Origin: Fimbriimonadaceae bacterium
Lineage (GTDB): Bacteria > Armatimonadota > Fimbriimonadia > Fimbriimonadales > Fimbriimonadaceae
NCBI GenBank assembly: GCA_019694835.1
Contig: JAIBBE010000233.1
Span: 96,298 to 160,297 of the forward strand
Length of the DNA stretch: 64,000 bases
Direction of reading: 5' to 3'
The translations under genes and the position numbers were made by a program. Of this stretch, positions 1 to 8,203 are shown piece after piece. The notes below the pieces were generated by a model. That model ran no database searches, was not told where the DNA came from, and was given only the letters and a program-made list of their open reading frames with translations. Position 1 is the stretch's first letter. Each line of letters starts with the position of its first letter.

Positions 1-287
1 ATCGTGCGAACGACCGGATCGAACTCACGGGAGCAGCTTGTCTCACCCCGCTGATCGCGGTGGGCAGCGTCCTGATCATCGGTCTCGTTCGCCTTCTCGG
101 ATTAGAGGCCATTTGGCTTTTCAAGGTCGCGGTATTTGCGACCGCACTCCTGACGCTCTCAGAACTCGTGAAGCGGGTCTCAAACCGAAAGAAGGAGCCT
201 CACCAGAAGTCGGTCGTCGAAGGCCATCGCCCCGTCGGCCCCATCGTCCAAACCGCCCGCTCCCGGCGAAAGACCCCTGAGCCATAA
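1..287 (+). CDS. C-terminal part of a membrane protein (5' end outside window)
   Basis: The frame is open from the first base (frame 3) to a TAA at 285-287, giving about 95 residues. The sequence holds two hydrophobic stretches (around LIAVGSVLIIGLVRLLG and AIWLFKVAVFATALLTL) followed by a basic, proline-containing tail, so this is the membrane-anchored end of a longer protein. No family is recognisable from this fragment. Its stop codon lies inside the -10-like hexamer of the next gene, 7 bases before that gene's start. Confidence 0.6.
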   Translation, partial: RANDRIELTGAACLTPLIAVGSVLIIGLVRLLGLEAIWLFKVAVFATALLTLSELVKRVSNRKKEPHQKSVVEGHRPVGPIVQTARSRRKTPEP

Positions 288-288
288 T
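283..288 (+). promoter_or_regulatory. -10-like hexamer CATAAT, leaderless start
   Basis: CATAAT ends 6 nt before the GTG start of the ABC ATPase and overlaps the upstream stop codon. No Shine-Dalgarno sequence is present. The spacing implies transcription starting at or next to the start codon. Confidence 0.5.
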
Positions 289-294
289 CAGCCC

Positions 295-1206
295 GTGAGC
301 GCGAACCTGCTGGTGGTCGAGGATGCGGAGGTCGAATTCCACGTCAAGGGTGGCGTCGTCCGGGCTCTGGATGGCGTTTCGCTCCGCGTCAACCCCGGTG
401 AGACGGTCGCAGTTGTGGGAGAATCGGGTTGCGGGAAGACGACCCTCGCCCGCGCAGTGCTCGGACTCCAGAAGCTCTCCAGCGGCCGCATTTCGGTGCA
501 AGGTCACAACGTCGATGGCGTGCCGAAGGGGCTGGCGAAGTCGGTCGGCATGGTCTGGCAAGACCCTTACGCGAGCCTCGATCCGAAGTGGCGTGTCGGC
601 AAGTCGGTGGAGGAGCCGCTGCGGCTCGAAGGTCAGACCGGCTCCATTGAGAAGATCCTGGAAAGCGTCGGCCTCGATCCGAAGATGGCGACTCGCTATC
701 CGCACGAACTCAGTGGCGGCCAGCGCCAGCGCATCGCGATTGCCCGCGCGCTCGCCCTCAAACCGCCTCTTGTGATCTGCGACGAGCCTACGGCGGCTCT
801 CGACCTCAGCATTCAGGCGCAAGTTCTGAACCTTCTCAAGGATCTCCAATCCGAGCTTCGGTGCGCATATCTCTACATTTCGCACGACTTGCTGACGGTG
901 AGGTTCCTCGCCGACCGCATCGCCGTCATGTACCTCGGCCGGATCGTCGAGGAAGGGCCGACCGAGCAAGTCTTCGCCCATCCGCGACACCCCTACACCA
1001 AGGCGCTGCTCGAATCTGCGCCGAGCCTCCAGAACCTCGGCCACCTTCCGGAAGAAGCCAAAGGGGAAATCCCAGATCCCCGCACGCGGTTTCCTGGCTG
1101 CCGTTTCGCTGGTCGCTGCCCGAAGGCGCAGGATCTTTGCGTCGCCGAAGACCCGGCAAGCCGCGAACTCGATGGCGTCCGCGTCTGGTGCCACTTCCCG
1201 GATTGA
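295..1206 (+). CDS. Oligopeptide/dipeptide-type ABC transporter ATP-binding protein
   Basis: A cytoplasmic ATPase that would power a peptide or nickel-type ABC importer (DppF/OppF group). The 303 residues contain Walker A GESGCGKTT (42-50), a Q-loop (Q89), the signature LSGGQRQR (139-146), Walker B LVICDE (159-164) and the H-loop His197. The end carries the oligo_HPY extension (RHPYTKALL at 231-239) with the Cys pattern at 269, 275, 282 and 299 typical of this subfamily. The GTG start is supported by the -10-like hexamer just upstream. No permease, binding protein or DppD partner is adjacent downstream, so partners lie upstream or elsewhere. The substrate cannot be told from sequence. Confidence 0.9.
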   Translation: MSANLLVVEDAEVEFHVKGGVVRALDGVSLRVNPGETVAVVGESGCGKTTLARAVLGLQKLSSGRISVQGHNVDGVPKGLAKSVGMVWQDPYASLDPKWRVGKSVEEPLRLEGQTGSIEKILESVGLDPKMATRYPHELSGGQRQRIAIARALALKPPLVICDEPTAALDLSIQAQVLNLLKDLQSELRCAYLYISHDLLTVRFLADRIAVMYLGRIVEEGPTEQVFAHPRHPYTKALLESAPSLQNLGHLPEEAKGEIPDPRTRFPGCRFAGRCPKAQDLCVAEDPASRELDGVRVWCHFPD

Positions 1207-1222
1207 AGATTCGCTTCCGGCC

Positions 1223-1895
1223 CCCCTCACCTGCGCCCAGAGAATTTGGCCAGCAGTGAACTTGGTGGCGGAGGAGAGGGGTTGGGGGAGAGGTTCCTCG
1301 GCGGCCTTGCAACTATGTCCAACGCGCGCCGGCGGGACGCCAGCGGTACAGTTGACAGCCCCCTCACCTGCGCCCAGAGAATTTGGCCAGCAGTGAACTT
1401 GGTGGCGGAGGAGAGGGGTTGGGGGAGAGGTTCCTCGGCGGCCTTGCAAACACCTCCCGTGTGCCGGCAGGTTGCCAGCGGTACAGTTGACAGCCCCCTC
1501 ACCTGCGCCCAGAGAATTTGGCCAGCAGTGAACTTGGTGGCAGAGGAGAGGGGTTGGGGGAGAGGTTCCTCGGCGGCCTTGCAACTATGTCCAACGCGCG
1601 CCGGCGGGACGCCAGCGGTACAGTTGACAGCCCCCTCACCTGCGCCCAGAGAATTTGGCCAGCAGTGAACTTGGTGGCGGAGGAGAGGGGTTGGGGGAGA
1701 GGTTCCTCGGCGGCCTTGCAAACACCTCCCACGTGTGCCGGCAGGTTGCCAGCGGTACAGTTGACAGCCCCCTCACCTGCGCCCAGAGAGTTCGGCCAGC
1801 AGTGAACTTGGTGGCGGAGGAGAGGGGTTGGGGGAGAGGTTCCTCGGCGGCCTTGCAACTATGTCCAACGCGCGCCGGCGGGACGCCAGCGGTAC
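1223..1895. repeat. Tandem array of five ~137-bp palindromic repeat units
   Basis: This fills the gap between the ABC ATPase and der. Units begin at about 1226, 1363, 1498, 1635 and 1772 (spacings 137, 135, 137, 137). Each unit has CCCCTCACCTGCGCCC, a ~30-bp spacer, GGAGGAGAGGGG that can pair back with the start, then a GGTTGGGGGAGAGGTTCC stretch and a tail ending CCAGCGGTAC. Tails alternate A-B-A-B-A: A has GCCGGCGGGACGCCAGCGG, B has GCCGGCAGGTTGCCAGCGG. Long open frames cross the array in several phases because it has few stop codons, but none looks like a protein. The reverse-complement form of the same family lies inside lutB and between acsA and priA. Confidence 0.93.
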
Positions 1896-1938
1896 GGGCG
1901 GCGGACACGAACGAGGCCTGAACCTTCACAATAGGGTC

Positions 1939-3291
1939 ATGCCCGCAAAACTCCCCGTCGTCGTGATCGTGGGTCGACCCAACGTCGGCAAGAGCACGCT
2001 TTTCAACCGGATCGTCGGACGGCGGGTGGCGGTCGTCGAGGACAGCCCCGGCGTGACCCGCGACCGGCTCTACGCCGAAGCCGAATGGAATGGACGCAAG
2101 TTCACCCTCGTCGATACCGGCGGCATCCTATTCGGCGACGAAGATCCCCTCGTCGAGCAGATTCGGGTGCAGGCGAACGTCGCCCTCGCCGAGGCTGACG
2201 TTGTGCTCTTCATGACCGACGTGACCGAAGGCGTCACCCCGCCGGACATCGACCTCGCCAATCGCCTGCGCGGCATCAAAAAGCCGGTGATCATCATCGC
2301 GAACAAGTCCGACAACAAGAGCCGCGCGGAGGCGGTGAGCGAGTTCTATGAGTTGGGGGTGGGCGAGGTCCGGGCCGTTTCCGGTCTGCACGGGCGCGGA
2401 GTCGCCGATATCTTGGACGAAGTCGTCGCCGACTTCCCCAGCCAGAAGGACTTGCCCGAGGAAGCCGAAGAAATCCGGCTCGCGATTGTCGGGAGACCGA
2501 ATGTGGGCAAAAGCTCGCTGCTCAACGCTTTCACCGGCGAGGAGCGCGTGATTGTCTCGAACATCCCGGGTACCACCCGCGACGCGATCGACACGCTCAT
2601 CGAATACAAGAACGAGACGTTTCGGCTTATCGACACGGCGGGAATCCGGCGTCGCGGCAAGATTCAGGGAACGGTCGAGTACTACATGGCCCTCCGTGCG
2701 ACGACCGCGATCGAGCGTGCCCAATGCGCCCTGATTGTCGTTGACGGCGAGGAAGGCCTCACCGACGGCGACAAGCGCATCGCCAAGATCGCGCACGACG
2801 AGGGCCGGGCGCTGGTCGTGGCCGTCAACAAATGGGACCTCGTCGAACCGCCCGATGGTCAGCCGCGCATCACACAGTCACCCGAGAAGAAGGCCTTCAT
2901 CAAGCAACTTCGCAACGAGCATCCGGAAATTGCCTACGCCAATATCTGCTTCACGAGCGCGAAGGAGAGCGCGGGCTTGGAGCCCGTCTTGGATCGCGTG
3001 ATTCAAGCCGTCGACTCGTGGAACATGCGGATTTCGACCGGCCAGCTGAACCGCTTGGTGCAAGACGCCATGTTCGCGCGGCCCTATCACAGCAAGGGCA
3101 AGCAGTTCAAGGTGTATTACGCGACCCAGGTAGCCGCCCGCCCGCCGTCCTTCGTTCTCTTCTGCAATGACCCCGACTTGATGCACTTTTCGTATAAGCG
3201 CTATCTCGAGAACCAGATTCGCAAGGCGTTTCCCATGGAGGGCACTCCGATCCGAGTCAGCGCAAGGTCGAGCCACAACCGCGAGGAATAA
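1939..3291 (+). CDS. der: Ribosome biogenesis GTPase Der (EngA)
   Basis: An essential GTPase acting in assembly of the 50S ribosomal subunit. The 450 residues have two tandem GTPase domains: the first with GRPNVGKST (12-20), DTGG (59-62) and NKSD (122-125), the second with GRPNVGKSS (185-193), DTAG (232-235) and NKWD. A C-terminal KH-like domain ends FPMEGTPIRVSARS, as is usual for Der. The start was placed at ATG 1939 because the family begins directly with the VVVIVGRPN strand. The open frame further upstream (from 1828) is repeat DNA. A CACAAT hexamer at 1927-1932 lies 6 nt before this ATG, and there is no Shine-Dalgarno sequence. Confidence 0.95.
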   Translation: MPAKLPVVVIVGRPNVGKSTLFNRIVGRRVAVVEDSPGVTRDRLYAEAEWNGRKFTLVDTGGILFGDEDPLVEQIRVQANVALAEADVVLFMTDVTEGVTPPDIDLANRLRGIKKPVIIIANKSDNKSRAEAVSEFYELGVGEVRAVSGLHGRGVADILDEVVADFPSQKDLPEEAEEIRLAIVGRPNVGKSSLLNAFTGEERVIVSNIPGTTRDAIDTLIEYKNETFRLIDTAGIRRRGKIQGTVEYYMALRATTAIERAQCALIVVDGEEGLTDGDKRIAKIAHDEGRALVVAVNKWDLVEPPDGQPRITQSPEKKAFIKQLRNEHPEIAYANICFTSAKESAGLEPVLDRVIQAVDSWNMRISTGQLNRLVQDAMFARPYHSKGKQFKVYYATQVAARPPSFVLFCNDPDLMHFSYKRYLENQIRKAFPMEGTPIRVSARSSHNREE

Positions 3292-3297
3292 AACCCA

Positions 3298-3370
3298 CGG
3301 GTCCCGAAGCGACCATGATGCCGATCTGTCGAGCGACCGATTCGACCAAGACGACGTGTTAATGGGCTCG
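3298..3370 (-). pseudogene. Decayed copy of the 5' end of the neighbouring membrane-protein gene
   Basis: Read on the minus strand from TTG 3349, this gives LVESVARQIGIMVASG. It matches MVESVLRWVGILVALG, the start of the gene that ends at 3400. The similarity extends into the upstream region (GAGCCCAT...GTCGTC before both starts). The match stops near the end of der, so only about 16 codons of a second copy remain. The simplest reading is a tandem duplication with later deletion. Confidence 0.45.
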
Positions 3371-3399
3371 CCCTTGGGGCAGTTTGCGCGCTTCTGAGC

Positions 3400-4062
3400 C
3401 TATGGCAACCAACGCAGTTCATTTCTCCGCTGAGGGCGGATCAGGCGAACAATGCCGTCGGCGAAGACGACAAATGCGCCGCCGTGCCGGGACGACAGCC
3501 ATTCACTCCCACCGCTCGCACTGGGTTCCCAGGCATCGGCCTCAAAGAAGAGCACAGTATTGGACGGATCGTCGAAGTCCCCAAGCTTCTTCGACGAGAC
3601 CCCCGAGTTCATGGCGTAGCTGAACGGCGTCTTCGCTAGCGGACACCTCGTCAATCCGACGCCCGGGTCATAGAGGTTGAGCGCGGCTGACCAATTCTTC
3701 GCGATCGGGAGTCGGTCGTCCCAGTCATCTGAGTACATTTGGGCGGCGATGCCAAGCCTCTTCAGGTTATAGAGGCAAGTGCTCCGGCCATGGACCGTTC
3801 GGCTCGATGCAAGCACCGGCGCGATAATCGCAGAGCCTGCGAAGGCGAAAAAGACCAGCGAGCCCGTCGACAGGAGGCTCTTGGTCCGCTTGGGTGCGGG
3901 ACCTAGTTGGGCAGCACCGATGAGAAGGGCGACGGCAACACCACCCGCGATGGCCGCGAGCAAGGGATTTCCCTCCGTCTTCCCCGGCATGACAAAGCCC
4001 GCCAAGATCGCGCATCCAAGAGCGACCAGAATGCCGACCCACCGAAGCACAGATTCGACCAC
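3400..4062 (-). CDS. Membrane protein with a pilin-like (H-X9-DG type) C-terminal domain
   Basis: 220 residues with a GTG start (MVESVLRWVG). The first ~95 residues are three or four hydrophobic segments. The rest, from CLYNLKRLGIAAQMYSDDWDDRLP to SSRHGGAFVVFADGIVRLI, resembles the soluble part of the prepilin-like proteins common in Armatimonadota and Planctomycetes, including the HGG...FADG end motif. It lacks the usual FTLIE prepilin leader, so it looks like a pilin-type globular domain carried on a multi-spanning anchor. Function unknown. A CATACT hexamer lies 8 nt before the start. Remains of a duplicate 5' end lie just downstream. Confidence 0.65.
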   Translation of the reverse strand: MVESVLRWVGILVALGCAILAGFVMPGKTEGNPLLAAIAGGVAVALLIGAAQLGPAPKRTKSLLSTGSLVFFAFAGSAIIAPVLASSRTVHGRSTCLYNLKRLGIAAQMYSDDWDDRLPIAKNWSAALNLYDPGVGLTRCPLAKTPFSYAMNSGVSSKKLGDFDDPSNTVLFFEADAWEPSASGGSEWLSSRHGGAFVVFADGIVRLIRPQRRNELRWLP

Positions 4063-4096
4063 GACGACTTAGTATGGGCTCATGGTGTCCCTTCGC

Positions 4097-4102
4097 TATA
4101 CT
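4097..4102 (+). promoter_or_regulatory. -10 hexamer TATACT, leaderless start
   Basis: TATACT ends 6 nt before ATG 4109. This decides the DUF433 start in favour of 4109 over the in-frame ATG at 4082, which would lie upstream of the -10. Confidence 0.55.
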
Positions 4103-4108
4103 AGCTTC

Positions 4109-4303
4109 ATGGGCGACTTGGACCGCATACACCTAGACCCGGCCATCATGGGTGGCAAGCCCTGCGCTAAGGGAGCACGCGTGACCGTAGGTACCATCGT
4201 CGGGCTGTTTGCCGTGGGTCACGACATGCGGCGTATTCTCGAACTCTATCCGTACCTCACGGAAGCTGACGTACGGCAGGCCGCTCAGTACTTGAGGCAA
4301 TGA
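4109..4303 (+). CDS. DUF433 domain protein (antitoxin-like)
   Basis: 64 residues matching the DUF433 pattern: DRIHLDPAIMGGKPCAKGARVTVGTIVGLFAVGHDMRRIL followed by LYPYLTEADVRQAAQYL. Members are small winged-helix-like DNA-binding proteins, often paired with a PIN-like DUF5615 toxin. No such partner is adjacent here. The next gene starts inside the stop codon (ATGA overlap) but encodes a beta-helix protein, so this is a solitary DUF433 gene. Its role is not known. Confidence 0.75.
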   Translation: MGDLDRIHLDPAIMGGKPCAKGARVTVGTIVGLFAVGHDMRRILELYPYLTEADVRQAAQYLRQ

Positions 4304-5439
4304 ACGTCGCCCTCGTCCTCTTCGCTCTCCAGCCACCGCAAGTGATCGTCGCAAACCTGCCCGAACTTCGCAGCGCCGCGATGAATGCCAAGCCCGGAAC
4401 GACTGTCTTGGTCAAATCCGGTGACTACCAAGGCGGCCTCTACCTCTCTGACCTCCACGGACAATCCGGTAAGCCGATCACTATCGCGGGCCAAGACCCG
4501 AAAAACCCGCCCAGGTTCACGGGTGGCGGGGGAGTTCAGTTCAGCAAGGTCAGCCACCTCGAACTTCGAGACCTGCGTATCCAGAACATCACCGCCAACG
4601 GCCTCAACATCGATGACGGCGGAGAGCTAACCAAGCCGTCGCACCACGTCACCCTCAAACGAATCCACGTCAGCGACCTCCCCAAGGGCAACCACGATGG
4701 CATCAAGCTGTCGGGCCTCAAGGACTTTCGGGTCGAAGACTGCACCGTCGAGCGGTGGGGTGGGTCGGGGATTGATATGGTCGGGTGCCATCAGGGCGTC
4801 ATCGAGGGATGCGTGTTTCGCGACGGCGGCGACAGCGGGGTTCAGGCGAAAGGCGGATCGAGTGAAATCGTGGTCCGCACCAGCCGATTCAAGGACTTCG
4901 GCCAGCGCGGCGTCAATCTCGGCGGAAGCACCGGCGCGGACTACTTCCGACCGCCGCTCGCCGCGATGCCGAAAGACGGGAAGTTCGAAGCCCGCAACCT
5001 TCGAGTAGAGGGTTGCACCTTCGTCGGCGGCGTGGCTCCGTTCGCTTTTGTCGGAGTGGATGGGGCGACGGCTCGGTTCAGCACGATTATCGATCCGGGC
5101 AAGTGGGTCATGCGCATCTTGCAAGAGACCCGAACTGAGGGATTCCTGCCCTCTCGGAACGGAATCTTCACCGACAATCTCGTAATCTTCAGTTCGACTG
5201 GCTGGTCGGAAGGTGGGGTCAACGTCGGCCCCGGCACCCAGCCCGACAGCTTCCAGTTCGCGCGCAACTTCTGGTTCTGCCGTGACAACCCGACCCGAAG
5301 CACCCCGCGCCTGCCCACGTCCGAGAAGGAGGGCGTATACGGTAAAGACCCCCTGATCAAGGTCGATGCCGAAGGCCGCGTTACGGTCCCGGCGTCCAGC
5401 CCAGCCGCCGGATTCGGCTCGGGCGCGTACCGACGCTGA
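4300..5439 (+). CDS. Right-handed parallel beta-helix protein, probably exported
   Basis: 379 residues. After a short hydrophobic start (MNVALVLFAL) come repeated short strands typical of the pectate-lyase/polysaccharide-lyase beta-helix fold: HLELRDLRIQNI, HVTLKRIHVSDL, DFRVEDCTVERWGGSGI, QGVIEGCVFRDGG and EIVVRTSRFKDFGQRGVNLG. The opening (AKPGTTVLVKSGDYQGGLYL...KPITIAGQDP) is the usual N-terminal cap. Such proteins often bind or cleave acidic polysaccharides, but no catalytic residues can be assigned. It overlaps the DUF433 stop by 4 bp, which suggests translational coupling. Confidence 0.7.
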   Translation: MNVALVLFALQPPQVIVANLPELRSAAMNAKPGTTVLVKSGDYQGGLYLSDLHGQSGKPITIAGQDPKNPPRFTGGGGVQFSKVSHLELRDLRIQNITANGLNIDDGGELTKPSHHVTLKRIHVSDLPKGNHDGIKLSGLKDFRVEDCTVERWGGSGIDMVGCHQGVIEGCVFRDGGDSGVQAKGGSSEIVVRTSRFKDFGQRGVNLGGSTGADYFRPPLAAMPKDGKFEARNLRVEGCTFVGGVAPFAFVGVDGATARFSTIIDPGKWVMRILQETRTEGFLPSRNGIFTDNLVIFSSTGWSEGGVNVGPGTQPDSFQFARNFWFCRDNPTRSTPRLPTSEKEGVYGKDPLIKVDAEGRVTVPASSPAAGFGSGAYRR

Positions 5440-5446
5440 CGAGGGG

Positions 5447-5452
5447 TAAGGT
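5447..5452 (+). promoter_or_regulatory. -10-like hexamer TAAGGT, leaderless start
   Basis: TAAGGT ends 6 nt before the GTG start of polA, and no Shine-Dalgarno sequence is present. Confidence 0.4.
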
Positions 5453-5458
5453 TCAGGC

Positions 5459-8062
5459 GTGGAAGACGCGAAGAAACTCGTCCTGATCGACGGCTACAGC
5501 CTGCTGTACCGGGCCTTCTTCGCGACGCGAATGCTCAGCACGAGCGACGGACGGCCGACGAACGCGCTGTTCGCCTTCACCAGCATGCTCTTCCTTCTCC
5601 TCGAACAAGAGAAGCCCGACGCCATCGTCGTCGCGATGGACGCGCCGGGCAAGACCTTTCGCCACGCCGAATACGCCGAGTACAAGGGCACGCGCCGCGA
5701 AATGCCGCCCGAATTGCAAGTCCAGATGCCGGTCGCGCGGGAGCTGATCGCTGGGCTCCACATCCCGCTGATCGAGCTCACCGGATACGAGGCTGACGAC
5801 ATCGTCGGCACGCTCTCACGCCTCGGCGAGGAGAACGGCTACACGACCCTGATTGTCACCGGCGACCTCGACTCGCTCCAGCTCGTCGACGACTGGGTTT
5901 CGGTCATGACGAACAAGCAGGGCGTGACCGACACCGTCGTCTACGACCCCGAAAGAGTCCGCCAGCGCTATGGATTCGAGCCCACGCTACTCCCCGATTA
6001 CAAGTCCATCGTCGGCGACACCTCGGATAACATCCCCGGCGTCCCCGGCATCGGCGAGAAGGGCGCGACGACCCTCATCCAGCGCTTCGGCACCATCGAG
6101 ACCATGCTGGAGCGCTTCGACGAGGTCGAGGACAAGCTCAAGAAGAAGATCGAGCCAGTCAAGGAGCAGATGATCAAGTCGAAGTGGCTCGCGACCATCG
6201 ACCGCCACGCGCCAATCGAGTTCGACTTCAAGCCCTACCATGTGACCGAAGAAGGCCTCGAACACACGCGCTCCGTCCTCGATTCGCTCGAATTCAAGAG
6301 CCACATCCGCCGCCTCACCCCGATCATGTCGCCGTACTTGGAAGGCGTTGACCGCGGGACTCACAAGGTAGTTGAGGTCGTCTCCGAGCGCCTCGAACCG
6401 ACACTTGAAGCCGATGTCGAGAACTACGACGACCTCGTGTTTTGGGTCGGTGACGGACCCTACGCCGCGATCCTCGCACCGGAGATTGGGCAGGCGTCGA
6501 TGTTCGAGGACTCCAAGGCCGAGTCTGCCTTGCTCGCGGTCGGAACCGAGGTGCGCCGAGTTCCGCGCGATCTGTTCTTCCGGCTTTTCGAGTCCAACCC
6601 TGGCGCGGCGATTCTGCACGATTCGAAGCCGTTCTTCAAGTCAATCCCGGCCACGATGACCCCGGCACGGTTCGACTCGATGCTCGCAGGATATGTCTTG
6701 CAGTCCGGGCGGACCAGCTACTCGCTGCGCGACTTGGCCCAGGCGTACCTCGACTACGCCGCGCCCGACACGCCCGAGCAGCAGGTAGCGGCGCTCTCGC
6801 TGCTCGAAGCCCCGATGCGCGAACGGCTGGGCAAAGAGGGGCAGACGAAGGTCCTCGACGAGATCGAGAACCCGCTCGTGCCGATCCTGGCAGAGATGGA
6901 GATGTGCGGCATCCAGGTTGATCGCGGATTCTTTGAGGAGTTCTCCAAATCGCTGCAAGTTGAAATAGAGAAAACCCAGGCGATTATCTTCGAGATGGCG
7001 GGTCAGGAGTTCCTCATCGCCTCGCCCAAGCAGCTTGGAGAGGTCCTGTTCGAGAAGCTCGAACTCCCCGGCGGCAAGAAGACCAAGACGGGCTATGCAA
7101 CCGGCGCGGAAGTCCTGCAGCTGATGGCTCCCGCCTATCCGATCTGCAGTGAGGTCCTGACTTGGCGCGAACTGACCAAGCTCAAATCGACTTACTCCGA
7201 CGCCCTGCCCAAGATGATCGGGCCGGACCATCGCATCCACACGAACTACAGCCAGACCGTCGCCGCAACCGGGCGGCTAAGCAGCAACGAGCCGAACCTG
7301 CAGAACATCCCGATCCGCACCGAACTGGGGCGCCAGATCCGCAAGGCATTCGTTGCCGCGCCCGGCTACCGACTCGGCTCGTTCGACTACTCGCAGATCG
7401 AACTCAGACTCCTCGCACATCTCTGCAACGATGAGGTCCTCGTCGACGCGTTCCAAAAGCGGATCGACGTCCACGCGGTGACGGCGGGGCTGATGTTCAA
7501 TTTGAAGCCGGAGGAAGTAAGCAAGGAGCAGAGGCGCTTGGCGAAGATGCTCAACTACGCGGTGCTTTACGGCGTCACCGACTTCGGCCTCGCCAACCAG
7601 CTTGGCGGCGGGTTCAGCGTTTCGGAGGCGAAAGCGCTGATCACCCAGTACTTCGAACGCTTCCCAAGCGTGAAGGAATTCACGAACAAGGTCATCCAAG
7701 AAGCGCGCTCGACCGGATTTACGACCACGATGTCCGGACGTCGCCGCTACTTCCCCGACATCCACGCCGCGAATCGGAACGAGCGGATGTATGCCGAGCG
7801 CCAAGCCGTCAACGCCCCAATCCAAGGCGCCGCCGCCGACATGATCAAGATCGCGATGATCCACGTCCGCAAGCTCCTGGGTGCCTCAGCGACGCGCATG
7901 CTGCTTCAGGTTCACGACGAGTTGGTCTTCGAGATGGCAGACGACGGCGACGCCCTGATCACACCGGTTCGCGAAGCGATGGAAGACGCCCTGCCGCTCG
8001 ACGTGCCCGTTGAGGTTGATGCCAAGGTCGGCGTCAACTGGGGCGAGATGACCGTCGTCTAA
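5459..8062 (+). CDS. polA: DNA polymerase I
   Basis: Repair and Okazaki-fragment-processing polymerase, 867 residues, GTG start. The N-terminal 5' nuclease domain begins LVLIDGYSLLYRAFFA and has the VTGDLDSLQL and KSIVGDTSDNIPGVPGIGEKGA signatures. The polymerase domain carries motif A SFDYSQIELR (~643), motif B RRLAKMLNYAVLYG (~691) and motif C LLQVHDELVFE (~815). The middle 3'-5' exonuclease region keeps the fold (DSMLAGYVL) but lacks the DTET-type metal-binding motif, so proofreading is probably absent, as in Taq and Bacillus Pol I. Motif B has NYAVLYG where most family members have a Gly-containing INFG/LYG form. Confidence 0.95.
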   Translation: MEDAKKLVLIDGYSLLYRAFFATRMLSTSDGRPTNALFAFTSMLFLLLEQEKPDAIVVAMDAPGKTFRHAEYAEYKGTRREMPPELQVQMPVARELIAGLHIPLIELTGYEADDIVGTLSRLGEENGYTTLIVTGDLDSLQLVDDWVSVMTNKQGVTDTVVYDPERVRQRYGFEPTLLPDYKSIVGDTSDNIPGVPGIGEKGATTLIQRFGTIETMLERFDEVEDKLKKKIEPVKEQMIKSKWLATIDRHAPIEFDFKPYHVTEEGLEHTRSVLDSLEFKSHIRRLTPIMSPYLEGVDRGTHKVVEVVSERLEPTLEADVENYDDLVFWVGDGPYAAILAPEIGQASMFEDSKAESALLAVGTEVRRVPRDLFFRLFESNPGAAILHDSKPFFKSIPATMTPARFDSMLAGYVLQSGRTSYSLRDLAQAYLDYAAPDTPEQQVAALSLLEAPMRERLGKEGQTKVLDEIENPLVPILAEMEMCGIQVDRGFFEEFSKSLQVEIEKTQAIIFEMAGQEFLIASPKQLGEVLFEKLELPGGKKTKTGYATGAEVLQLMAPAYPICSEVLTWRELTKLKSTYSDALPKMIGPDHRIHTNYSQTVAATGRLSSNEPNLQNIPIRTELGRQIRKAFVAAPGYRLGSFDYSQIELRLLAHLCNDEVLVDAFQKRIDVHAVTAGLMFNLKPEEVSKEQRRLAKMLNYAVLYGVTDFGLANQLGGGFSVSEAKALITQYFERFPSVKEFTNKVIQEARSTGFTTTMSGRRRYFPDIHAANRNERMYAERQAVNAPIQGAAADMIKIAMIHVRKLLGASATRMLLQVHDELVFEMADDGDALITPVREAMEDALPLDVPVEVDAKVGVNWGEMTVV

Positions 8063-8064
8063 CC

Positions 8065-8134
8065 GTACCGCTGGCGTCCCGCCGGCACTGTTGAAGCTGC
8101 ACGTTGGGGGATGCCGGCGGGACGCCAGCGGTAC
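8065..8134. terminator. 22-bp perfect inverted repeat, palindromic repeat family, likely bidirectional terminator
   Basis: Arms 8065-8086 and 8113-8134 are perfect complements with a 26-nt loop, starting 2 nt after the polA stop codon. The arm sequence (GTACCGCTGGCGTCCCGCC...) is the same as the tail of the repeat units at 1223-1895 and occurs, modified, inside lutB. It sits between convergent polA and ctaF. Confidence 0.8.
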
Positions 8135-8164
8135 TGGAAAGGCGACCACTCCGTTTCAACCTAT

Positions 8165-8190
8165 GCATCCATCCACCCACGGATGGATGC
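8165..8190. terminator. Hairpin before the ctaF stop
   Basis: GCATCCATCC (8165-8174) pairs with GGATGGATGC (8181-8190) over a 6-nt loop. It lies 14 nt downstream of the end of the respiratory operon and probably terminates it. The arms resemble the CATCC/GGATG inverted repeat at the end of this window. Confidence 0.55.
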
Positions 8191-8203
8191 CCGCCCCGGC
8201 CAC

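Noticed and set aside
121..1584. A 487-codon minus-strand open frame across the ABC ATPase and the repeat array
   Set aside because: It runs antisense to a clear ABC ATPase and through repeat units that are open in several frames. The encoded sequence is the repeat translation, not a protein family.
1223..1895. CRISPR-like regular spacing upstream of der
   Set aside because: Whole ~137-bp units are conserved, including the putative spacers, so these are tandem repeats and not spacers.
1828..1938. An N-terminal extension of Der by 37 residues
   Set aside because: The extension is the translation of the repeat tail. The family starts at the first GTPase strand, and a -10-like hexamer lies before ATG 1939.
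4109..5439. Toxin-antitoxin pair of DUF433 with the overlapping downstream gene
   Set aside because: The downstream product is a 379-residue beta-helix protein, not a DUF5615/PIN toxin.
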